Source: Phoronis ovalis
Lineage: Eukaryota > Phoronida > Phoronidae
Length of the DNA: 15,234 nucleotides
NCBI GenBank assembly: GCA_028565635.1
Contig: JAOXYB010028523.1
Span: forward strand, 1 to 15,234
Direction: 5' to 3'
Below are positions 1 to 8,821 of this stretch, piece after piece. Made by a program: the position numbers and the translations under genes. Under the pieces are notes generated by a model. The model saw only the letters and a list, made by a program, of their open reading frames with translations, ran no database searches and was not told the DNA's origin. Position 1 is the stretch's first letter. Every line of letters starts with the position of its first letter.

Positions 1-566
1 ATTTATTATAGTTTCCGAGAATTCGTACACCCATATTTTCGGAGAATTTTGTATTTCCCAAATTTCGTACACACCCCCAAAATTAAAAAAAATAATTATT
101 TTATTTTTGTACGAATTTGAGAAGAATTACCGTACTTCATATTAGGATATTTAATTTTTCTGAAAATTATGCAAAATTTGATTCTGTATCCATTATGAAA
201 TGTACAGGAGACAAAACTAAACCTCACTTTAAGCATTATATAACTTGCCATACTGAGAATGAAAACTGATAAAGGTTTAAGATATCACAAGATCTCTATT
301 GTTTAAAGCAGTAAAGACACAATTTTGGATCTATTCTACATTAAAATATATGCAGACATGGAAATTTTTTAAACATTTGTCATAGATATCATTTCCTTGA
401 TGAGGGTTGGTGATCATTCGCACGAATGCTTCCAGCAAGTTACTTATTCATATTATATGCTTCGAAAGTTTGAAAGCTCCTCTTTCGAGCATCACAGAAT
501 TTGTGAGTAACAAAATGCTTACTAGATCCCCCTTTGTAATGGGATTAGTGGAATTTCATTCCTTAC
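1..566 (-). other. GMPS intron, left edge, no gene seen
   Basis: This is the 5' part of the intron after exon 12; the donor GTAAGG lies at 566-561. I looked for the next GMPS exon, which in the human protein starts GDCRSYSY, and did not find it here. The first 120 bases contain short repeats of the type AATTCGTAC (20-28, 61-70), with an inverted copy at 109-119 that could form a small hairpin. No other coding or RNA signal is visible. Confidence 0.6.
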
Positions 567-3500
567 CTGTACTCCTACTGTTTTTATTGGCAGTAGTGTA
601 GCTGTTAGTTTATCACTGTTGGATATACTACAAAGTAATTCTTGTTCTGATTGTGTTGTACTTGCTGTAATTTGATTCACAAGAGCTGATTGCTGAAATG
701 AAAACAAACTCATAATGCAACTATCTGTTGTTTTTGCTAGATATGCACTGAGACTTGTATTAGCCACATTGCACCAAGGGTTGGGCTGTACCAGTGTTGT
801 ACAAACCCACATGCACAAAATTCCATGCTATTGCTTTCAATATAAGACAAAATGGAAATATGGAGAAGGTATGATGACTTGTATAACATAATTACATAGA
901 GAAAATATATACTATTACCTTTTTAACAGAATTAGCAAAATCTGTTATAATTCTTAGCATAATACTTGTTTCTTGAAAGTCTTTGCATATATAGGGTTCA
1001 TCAGCACATAAAACTCTTATTGCCAAACCAGGACCTGGAATAGCACAATAACACTAACAGTAATACAGAAGTTATTTCGATATCATTTTGGAGACAATTA
1101 CTGTACACCATAGTTAACAAATCTTAAGTAACACAAAACCCATATTAAATGATATCATTTATAAATAATCAAAACAAAATATCAATATCAGAAAGTGAAT
1201 GTAACCTAATTTTTACACACACTTTTCATACTATTTCCTATAAATACAGCCATGAAAAGTTTAATTCATTCTAAAACGAGAAAATTTCTACAGGTTACGG
1301 GAAAATTGTCTTAAAGAACCAGAACACAGATTGCACCTGGAAATGGGTGTCTTTGTACTAATTCAGCAGGAAGACCCAGGTCTTTTCCAATAGCACGCAC
1401 TTCGTCTTTATGAAAGTCTCTCAACGGTTCGACTACGCGTCCCTGAAAAAGTTATAAGGAAGTCAATAAACTTTTGAATAGCAAACTGATCCAGTGTACT
1501 GTTTACTATTACACTTTTTGGTGAACTGAATAGTTTTACATTAGAGCTGTTTCTCTCCTACACATTTTAGAAGACAACACCATGCACAATATATCTAACA
1601 TTTTATTACTTATAATTGTATGCGCACGAATTCTACCTACCTTTTTCTTTTTCAGAAATGTCCATACAACTAAAGGTGGAAAAGCTTTTCTAGTATTTTT
1701 GCATACAAAACATAAATAAATTTTTTGTACTTCACCTTTGATTTCTAAAACGACTGGAATGACGTAATTACAATAAAAGCTAAAGAAGAAAAGCCACACC
1801 AGCATTTAAATAAATAAAATAATAATACACTATTGATCTTCTCGTTTGATTTCCAAAATAATTGAAACAATAATATACCTGCTTCCGAAGTTCCCTAACA
1901 AGATCAGTGTCATTGTGATGAGTTTTTATGGCATCTGCTTTGTTACTAGCTAATGCTGAAGCACTTTCTATCAAATCTGGTCTTAATGTTCCTTGGCCTA
2001 AATATACATCTTCCGGTTGTAAATTCATTTCCTCAATAAATTCATTAGCAACCTAAAATGTAAAATGCCAACTTGTGACTTTTATACATCAATAGTAGTA
2101 CGAGATATCTCTAAATTATAGGTTTGGTCGGAGTGTCAGTTTTAGTTAAAACCTTAACGAGTCTACCAGTTAGCCTTAATATAACAAAAAATCTTATAAC
2201 TTACAAGAGCACTCACCATAAAAAGCTGTACATACGTCTAAGCAGCCAGCTTTGATTGTTATACTACAAGTTGTAAATTTTGTTCCAACAACAACAGAGT
2301 CAAGTAACTTCAGATGGCACCTTCTCGCACAAGATCCATTCGGGTAACTTATTCACACTTTACACTTTGAGATTAATTTTGGGTAGTTAAAAGGTACTTA
2401 TGTAAGGATTATGAAAAGTTGCTTTACTTGTGTTTCATTTGATTATTAATCAGCGAGCCATTTTGGGTGAAAATTCACTTTTTTTTCAAAACAAAACTTC
2501 AAAAAAATATAAATCCAACACTCTAGAGATACAAAGCTGAAACTTGGCCAAAATTTACTTCCAACATGGTAAAAGTCTCAGATTTTTAAAAATTTTGCTG
2601 TTTTAAAATGATATGCTTCTAAATATATGGGCATTAAAAAAAAAGAAAAAGTTTATATCTTTTGAATAAAGCAAAGTTTTAAAAATCAGAGACTTTTTTA
2701 GAGACCTCTATTTCCAGTTAATTTTGGCAATATTACAGCTTTGTAACTACAGGGATGTCGAGCTAATTATTTAAAAATTTGTCTTTTAAAAAAGTAAGTT
2801 TTTACCCAAAATAGTCTCCTTGCTGAATACGTAATCATGCATCATACAGGAAAAGTGAATTTTCATAGTTTTCAAGATACTACCTTCCCAAAAATGTATA
2901 CTTTTATCTATGTTAACTTTCTTTTAACTGTTCAAAATGTAATAAGAAGTTTATAAGTAAGTTGCGTTGAACGGAACTCGCCATTTTAATCTAGCCCTGG
3001 TTTCAGTGTAGTATCAAAATAAAAAGATATCATACCCTCATGAATATGTCGCCAATTATTTTTCTTTTATCTTCTGGGTGTGTTGTTGTATTTAATGTTT
3101 TGGTTTTTCTTTTCCGTGAATTAGGATTACTAGCATCAACTGGAACAGCAGTTGAACCTGTGTAAAATGTGTGTGTTGCATTTATAACTGAAAAAAAAAA
3201 ATCAATATAATTTTTACAAAATCCTATTTTAGCACAACAGATATCTTTTCGGAAAACATTTAATAATCAATATGAGAAAATATTGCACTTGTAGGAACAA
3301 AATACATGCAGTAGGGCATGATGTCATAAATTAGCTGTCCCAATCTATTTTTACTGCAAAGCATCGAAAGTAAGAGTCTGGAAAATCCTACAGTTAAAAT
3401 TTAGAGTTTACTTTACTTTTCATATTTAAGCCAATATTCTGAAGTGATTTTTCGACATTTTCACTTTCGTCTTTTCTCATAAACCCATTGTCTATATGAA

Positions 3501-6500
3501 CAGCAATAATTTGATCTTCTTTTAGAGCTTTCCTTAGTAGTGCTGCACAAACTGTAGAATCAACTCCACCACTGAGGAGCATCTGTAAAAAAAAACAACT
3601 TTACACCCAAGCCAGAATAATGATGCCAATGCCAATGAATGTTTCCATTTACTGCTTATTTACATTGAGAATAGAATTACTATATACTAACAATAACATG
3701 GAAAGTTGTATGTTATAAGTTATATCAGAATAACTATGACTGGAAGTTTCCATGTATGTGATCACCTGATGAGTGGGTGCTGTATGTTGGTAATGTTTAA
3801 TAATTTGTGTATTCTATGGCTAGTTTTCATCTTCTCAGTACACAAGTACTTATGCAAATCTTATGATTCTATTCAATTTAAATGCAACCAAAGAATTTGT
3901 TAGAATGTTCTGCATTAAATGATCTGAACAACTGTACTTACTAACACTTTGTGTTCTCCTACTACTTCTTTTATGTAATTTATGCACGAGACTTCTCTAC
4001 TCTGCATGGAATATGTTCCTTTGCAACCAGCCACTTTATACAGGAAATTTTTTAACATTTCCCTGCCATTTTCAGTAAGATCAACTTCAGGGTGAAATTG
4101 GAAGCCAAATAGCTTTAATTCTTCACTGGCAATACCTGCAAACACAGTGACATGAAGTGATGTTATGAAAACTTACAGTTTGGTACACCTGACACAGGCC
4201 TACCTAACCAGCATAGACTCGAACCGTCAATCCACACATTCACAAAGATGTCATTTGTCAATTAAAGTGAATGAACCTTGGCATTTTGTTACATGATACA
4301 ACAAGCATGACCATAAAAACATCTATGCTTTGCATCCCTGCAATCATCTTTCATCTTATGACAAATGAACAAGACTGGTACTCAAGGAAAGTTACTAAAT
4401 GTAACAGTTTAATCAGATAAGTGGTGTAACATCCTAACAGTACAAGTTATCATATTCCTAGACGGTATCCTTACCAGCTACAAGATCTCCTGATTTCGCC
4501 ACAGTTTTCAAACCTTTGGCAACTTGATCAATGCTGTCTCCATGGGTTAGCAAGACGGACTGTTCATCAGATAATTCCCTGAAATAAAATATATAGTGCT
4601 CTTGGGAATATCTATGCACTGGGAGGTTCTATCATAGAATAGTTTAGAATGTGCTAGTATTAAAATGTAGTAATATAAGTATACCAATCAGACTCCAATC
4701 CAGCTACATTAAAAAATTCCTGACCATCTTACTGTTGGGCTCAGTTTGATGAGTTTTAGTATAAAACCGAAATTTACCATCTAATTTACTACCAATTTTC
4801 TTCATACAATTGTTGATAATCTTGTTTTATAACAATTTATATCAGAACAATTTTTTACACAGCCTCCTAGTTATGAATTAAACACTAATTTAGAGGCTTA
4901 TGTGGGAAAAAGACATAACACAGACATTATAAATCACTAAATTGTAATTAATTTAAATTCAAAGTTCATTTACCTGAAGAGGGAACAAGACGTGTCTACC
5001 GTTATTGTAAATTGACCATCTTCTCTTGTACATTTTTTCGTCACTGATCCACCAAATTCTTTGTTTAACATCTACAAAGAAAGTGGTAAGACGTGTTAGG
5101 GACAATTTTTCTCACTTTACACTTTTGAGTCCAATTTTGGGCAGTTTAATGAAAAAATAGACTAACAAGACAGTTGTCATGTCTAATGCCCATCACATGT
5201 ACAGGATTACATTTTTTTTAACATTGTTATTGGTTTTACACATTACAAAAGAATACAATGCATCATGCATTATAACACAACATTGATCTACTTCTCGAGG
5301 TCATTTTAAAATGTCACCTAGCCTAATATGCCTACCAACCTATCGCATTCTTAGAACCACCCTTCAATCGTTCAGGAAGCACTTCTTTGCAACTATAGAC
5401 ACAAAGTGACGTGCCCTCTGGGGAACATACATGGCCACCAGTCGGCCATATTGGAAGTAAGCCAAGTCAAAATTACACCTAAGCTGTATTTTGACCTATA
5501 TTTACTCTGTACCAAATATGAACCTGTTATTGTGATGTACACTCTCAAGAACCAACATGGCCACCAGTTGGAAGTTATCAATGTCACAATTATTACCGGC
5601 CTGTACTTACCCTATACCAAATATGAAGGTGATAGATAGCAGTTATTGCGGGACAGTTAAAGTGTTACACACAGCAAAAATGTTGAAGATTCGTTCCGGC
5701 ATTTGACCTACTACTCAAGGTCATTCTAAAATGTCACCTAGTCTTTTACGCCCACCAACCTATGACCTTCTTAGAACCACCTTTAAATTGTCCAATCTCA
5801 AGCACCAACATGACTGCTATCTTGAAAAATGATAATCGGCCTTTACTCTGACCTGTATTTGTCCGTATCGAATGTGAAACTGATTGAATAAAAACTGAAG
5901 CAGTTATTGCAAGACAGAAAGTGTTATGCACAGCAAAATATGGTGAAGATACGTACTAACATTTGACCTACTTGTCAAGGTCATTTTAAAATGTCACCTA
6001 ACCTATTACGCCCACCAACCTATGGCCTTCCTAGAACCACCTTTGAATAACACTAACAACACCCCTGCAGATAGTAAGCTAAAATTTGGCCAAAATTAAC
6101 TTCCAGCTATGAACTCTAATAACCTGTCCCAGATTTTTTAATTTTTTCTTTGTTCTTAAATGACATGCTTCTAAAGATACGAGTGTCAGAAAAAAATGAA
6201 AAATTCTGGCAATTGAAGTTGGAAAATAGAATGATGTTTGGCACAGAATTAAAAGTTTGTGTTTTGTGAGCTGTGTATCTAGGTAATATAGTTAATTTTT
6301 TGTATATTGCGTTGCTTTCAGGACTTGTGTGAATTCAAACCGTCAATCCTCACTCGCGTGCTTCTTTCCTCCCATGCGAACATTTTTTCCGGTTTTCACA
6401 ATGAAATTGCTGCTACTCGAACCGTTATTTCCATGTACTCATGTAAGTTGCCGGGAAGTTACGCGAGTACATAGAAATTGTTTGAGTAGCAGGAAATTCA

Positions 6501-7532
6501 TTACGAAAACCAGAAAAAGTGTTCACATGGGAGGAAAGACATGCAAGCGAAAATTGATGGTTTGAGTCCACGAAGGTTAGATAGGCCTGGTTTTGAGACT
6601 CCATATTTGGCTATCATCATTTTTATAGCAGTTTTACCTGCATCCCGTAACAGATACCAAGAACAGGCAGACCACAACGGAAGACATCTGGATCATATCT
6701 AGGGGCATCTTCAGCATACACAGAGTTAGGTCCACCAGATATAATAATAGCCCTAAAACAAAAGTCGAAGGTACAAAAAATTATAAATAAGCAGGTGCTA
6801 CTGCAGTTTGTACACTGGCTTTGTTGTCATATGTCCAGGCCTATATCACTTCTTCCCTTACCTACACTAATAATTTTTGATATTTTCAACCTTATGAGAA
6901 TATTCATAAAACTATCTATCCATCAGGAGGAAGCTGGTCAATCAACATTCAGTTGATAATACTCAGTTGCTTTTGTTCACCTATTTATGGCAATAACCAA
7001 GACAGGTGCAACATGGAACATAACCATGAATTAATGCATATAATAGTAACTGAGATCATTTGATAGCTGATATTGTTTTCTACTAGAAAATAAGCATGTC
7101 AAAAATGTGTCACTCACTTATAGCCTTCTTCTTTGATAGTAAACACAGGGGTGTCAAGGGGTAGAATTTCAGTGGCAACACATAGCTCTCTCACTCTTCT
7201 GTCAATTACCTAAAATTTAAGTATGGTATCTGAAACTGCGATATTTTAACTTATTCATTCCTGTTGATGCATACATTTCAAACCTAAAAGTTTAAAAGAA
7301 GTAAAGTACTAGTTACTAGAGTACCTCAAACACAACAGCCAGTGTAATTTTGCAAAGTAAATCTGCAAAGTAACAGCATTGGGTAAATAAACTATTGAGT
7401 ATATCATTTAATAAACTCCTATATCAAGGTACCAAAATAATTGCACACCTTTCCATATTGTGCTCCTGCATCCAAAATTGCTATTTTTTCCATGTTGTCT
7501 GTCCCATTGACATGATTAGCAGCATCTCCCAT
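567..7532 (-). CDS. GMPS: GMP synthase (glutamine-hydrolysing), 3'-partial, 12 exons seen
   Basis: This enzyme makes GMP from XMP, ATP and glutamine, the last step of guanylate synthesis in the cytosol. The exons in transcript order are 7532-7449, 7209-7118, 6752-6638, 5071-4974, 4578-4475, 4135-3942, 3582-3417, 3187-3036, 2052-1879, 1442-1337, 1034-919 and 692-567. All junctions are GT-AG and keep the frame, giving 509 residues. The class I amidotransferase part shows LDAGAQYG, the nucleophile in GICYGMQ (Cys93) and FHPE (His179, Glu181). The ATP-pyrophosphatase part shows the P-loop SGGVDS (233-238), then [26 protein letters not shown] and [12 protein letters not shown]. The visible part stops at IKTVGVQ, so about 150 C-terminal dimerisation residues expected from the human length are missing past the left edge. 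The start ATG has A at -3 and G at +4. The N-terminus is about ten residues shorter than in human. Confidence 0.97.
2341..2970. mobile_element. Large foldback (MITE-like) element in a GMPS intron
   Basis: The inner arms at about 2441-2597 and 2680-2836 are imperfect reverse complements. Landmarks are CATTTTGGGTGAAAATTCAC against CTATTTTGGGTAAAAACTTA, and TACAAAGCTG followed by GCCAAAAT and AGTCTCAGATTTTTAAAA on both arms. Similarity continues outward more weakly to about 2341 and 2965, so the whole element may have arms near 300 bp around an A/T-rich loop at about 2600-2680. It has no coding capacity. I saw no clear target-site duplication. The intron is otherwise without features. Confidence 0.7.
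4195..4233 (+). repeat. Solo end related to the 6336-6597 palindromic element
   Basis: This stretch begins CAGGCCTACCTAACC and matches the reverse complement of the outer right end of the palindromic element at about 6551-6589 in roughly 30 of 39 bases, judged by eye. The shared parts are CAGGCCTA, CTAACC, GACTC, AACC and TCAAT. No partner end was found in the rest of the intron up to 4474, so it looks like a decayed or solo copy. Confidence 0.55.
5100..5155. repeat. Second copy of the outer end of the 2341 foldback
   Basis: The words CTCACTTTACACTTTTGAG and AATTTTGGGCAGTTTAA closely match positions 2348-2393 in the same orientation. It lies just inside the intron between GMPS exons 3 and 4. 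It is probably the left fragment of a second, interrupted copy; see the interior fragment at 6064-6205. Confidence 0.6.
5285..6050. repeat. Three copies of a repeat with core AGGTCATTTTAAAATG
   Basis: Copies start near 5285, 5705 and 5965 (spacing about 420 and 260 bp). Each begins with a version of GACCTACTNNTCAAGGTCAT, followed by AAAATGTCACCTA, CCACCAACCTATG and TTCTTAGAACCACC. The body holds CACCAACATGGCCACCAGTT, ACCAAATATGAA and CAGTTATTGC...GACAG...AAAGTGTTA...CACAGCAAAA. The first unit is longer because its middle part (about 5428-5550) is repeated near 5555-5640. A partial copy lies at the right edge of the window, so this is a dispersed family. It has no credible reading frame. The short ORFs across it are on both strands and not conserved between copies. 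Confidence 0.8.
6064..6205. repeat. Interior fragment of the 2341 foldback family
   Basis: TTTGGCCAAAATTAACTTCC, then CCCAGATTTTTTAATTTTTTC and AATGACATGCTTCTAAAGATA match 2525-2645 in order and orientation. This covers the end of the left arm and the loop of the 2341 element. It starts directly after the third AGGTCA repeat copy, which suggests that the repeat block separates two pieces of one older element. Confidence 0.6.
6336..6564. mobile_element. Spacer-free palindromic foldback element
   Basis: The arms 6336-6449 and 6451-6564 are reverse complements at roughly 80% by eye, with the centre near 6450 and almost no spacer. Landmarks on both arms are CTTTCCTCCCATG, GAACA, GGTTTTC, AATGAA, CTGCTACTC and ATGTACTC. 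The right side carries an outer end, AGGCCTATCTAACC on the reverse strand at 6587-6574, that is also seen at 4195-4233. Two short ORFs within it are a by-product of the palindrome. The base composition is richer in GC than the surrounding intron. Confidence 0.8.
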
Positions 7533-7554
7533 GATAAGTATTGTTAAAAAGAAA
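7533..7554 (-). other. GMPS 5'UTR segment behind a probable splice acceptor
   Basis: On the minus strand a strong pyrimidine tract ends in CTTTCAG at 7561-7555, only 22 bases before the GMPS start codon. This suggests a 5'UTR intron and a non-coding first exon further upstream, perhaps near the candidate promoter at about 8500. I could not place that first exon. The tract could also lie in a longer unspliced leader. Confidence 0.5.
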
Positions 7555-8485
7555 CTGAAAGAAAGAAGAATCTGTTATTATAACTTTATTCTACAGACAA
7601 AAAAAGAGACCTTTCAAATGTTTTAGGTGCATTTCCATAATTTTTTTCAACTTCTTGTTGTGTTGTGTTTTGCTTTGATATTAGTGTTCAGATCGTACAA
7701 AAGGGTAGATATGCAGAATATTTATCGTCCACTTGAAGCTTGATTAATATTCCTCAAGGTGACTTTTAGCCCAATAAAGTTTGCAAGATGAAAATTTCAC
7801 GTTGGTCTGAGTGGTAATGGATTTTAATTTTTATGCCAAAACTGGCAAAAGTCACTTTGAGGAGTATTATTATTAATGAAGCTTCAAGTGGCAGATAACA
7901 CAAACAAGACAACAATTTTGGTTTGAATTTATTGAATTTTTTGATACACGGTGAGTGTTTTTGCAAGAAGCCAACTTCTACTGGTTTTAACAATATTTGG
8001 GCCATGACCCTATGAAGACAGGACTAAAAAAGAACAATCAAAAGACAAAAACGGGAGAAACACGTGCCATCAAAGTGTGACAGAGTTAACTTCAAATATG
8101 TTTGAAAATAATAGCCTGAATATGGCAAAAGTAATTCCAATACTTCACATAGATATGGACTTACCTCAGAAAGTTGTAAAATGATATCTCTTCCTAAAAA
8201 TAAAGATAATTTGTAAAAATAGCCATGTGAAAACCCAAACAGCCCCCTGGTGAAAATCAAAAACATCAACTTCAAGTTAGCACTTACTATTTTCTTTAGA
8301 TTTGATTGGACTATATATTCCCGATCAGAGTATTTGTTTTAAAATAAAATATAAAAGAAAAATACATTAAATATGTATAAATATACATATGCATGTAAAT
8401 AAATTTAAATGAATTGTTGGCTTAATAAAATTTTATGAATAAAAAGCAATCTTTAAGAAAAATGACAAAACAAAATTTGGGTGCA
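7555..8485. other. Intergenic region, or 5'UTR intron, between divergent genes
   Basis: Apart from the foldback element at 7722-7898 I see no feature. The minus-strand ORFs here (7766-8005, 8024-8275) have no recognisable domain, no flanking splice signals that join them to a neighbour, and one overlaps the foldback. If GMPS has an upstream non-coding exon, most of this stretch would be its first intron. Confidence 0.5.
7722..7898. mobile_element. Foldback (MITE-like) element, about 177 bp
   Basis: The left arm 7722-7771 and right arm 7844-7898 are inverted copies. Both read TTATC, CCACTTGAAGCTT, ATTAAT, CCTCAA, GTGACTTTT, with a six-base extra ATAATA in the right arm. The loop is 72 bases. 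No protein is encoded and no target-site duplication is evident. It lies in the gap between the divergent GMPS and unnamed genes. Confidence 0.7.
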
Positions 8486-8524
8486 TTTACTATAGCAACA
8501 CATTGACGCCATAAATCCCGGAAA
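8486..8524. promoter_or_regulatory. Candidate bidirectional promoter: X-box-like, CRE-like, ETS-like sites
   Basis: TTTACTATAGCAAC at 8486-8499 fits the RFX X-box consensus (RYYNYY, spacer 1-3, RRNRAC) in 11 of 12 defined positions. TGACGCC follows at 8504-8510 and CCGGAAA, an ETS/GABP-type site, at 8518-8524. The group is the most GC-rich part of the gap. It sits about 300 bp upstream of the plus-strand start codon and about 950 bp from the GMPS start. X-boxes are typical of ciliary gene promoters and ETS sites of bidirectional housekeeping promoters. This is read from motifs alone. Confidence 0.45.
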
Positions 8525-8780
8525 GGAGCATAGCCGACAGCAGGTGCTTGTTTTAATTTTTTTTCTTTGCTTGCCTTTTTCTTTTTTACGTTGTCATTTG
8601 GCACTATTACCTTTGAAACAATTAACTCAACTTTGTGCGTCTACACCCCCTGTTTGTTTGTCTCCTAAATTATGGATATATAACTTGTCTAGTGTTTATA
8701 AATATCTCAGCGTGTTTAATGCCGGATTTCAGAAATAAACTAAGCAGCATACTTTTATTTCTTTAAAACAATTTAAAAAC

Positions 8781-8821
8781 TTTATTTTCAGAATTTTCTG
8801 CCAAAAAAACTAGCTGCCAGC
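8781..8821 (+). other. Possible 5'UTR splice acceptor and leader of the unnamed gene
   Basis: TTTATTTTCAG at 8781-8791 is a good acceptor placed 30 bases before the start codon. A matching donor could be CAG followed by GTGCTT at 8541-8549, just downstream of the candidate promoter. If so, the first exon is non-coding and short. Both GMPS and this gene would then have the same arrangement. No transcript evidence is available. Confidence 0.4.

Noticed and set aside
1536-1805. Minus-strand ORF of 89 codons between GMPS exons 9 and 10
   Set aside because: The GMPS exons on either side join in frame without it, and its sequence resembles nothing in the enzyme.
2641-2660. A-rich run as a possible retroposed poly(A) tail
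   Set aside because: It forms part of the loop of the foldback element, and no retrogene or flanking duplication is associated with it.
3706-3903. Plus-strand ORF of 65 codons
   Set aside because: It lies antisense in a GMPS intron, with no motif and intron-like composition.
5393-5639. Overlapping ORFs on both strands
   Set aside because: They lie within the dispersed repeat, and the frame is not kept in the other copies.
6329-6565. ORF of 78 codons
   Set aside because: It coincides with the palindromic element, and its open frame is a result of the inverted repeat.
7766-8275. Two minus-strand ORFs of about 80 codons
   Set aside because: No domain or splice context; the first overlaps a foldback arm.
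8422-8604. Minus-strand ORF with a lysine-rich start, overlapping the candidate promoter
   Set aside because: No recognised domain, no good donor that would join it to GMPS, and no similarity to GMPS N-termini. The lysine run comes from an A-rich tract.
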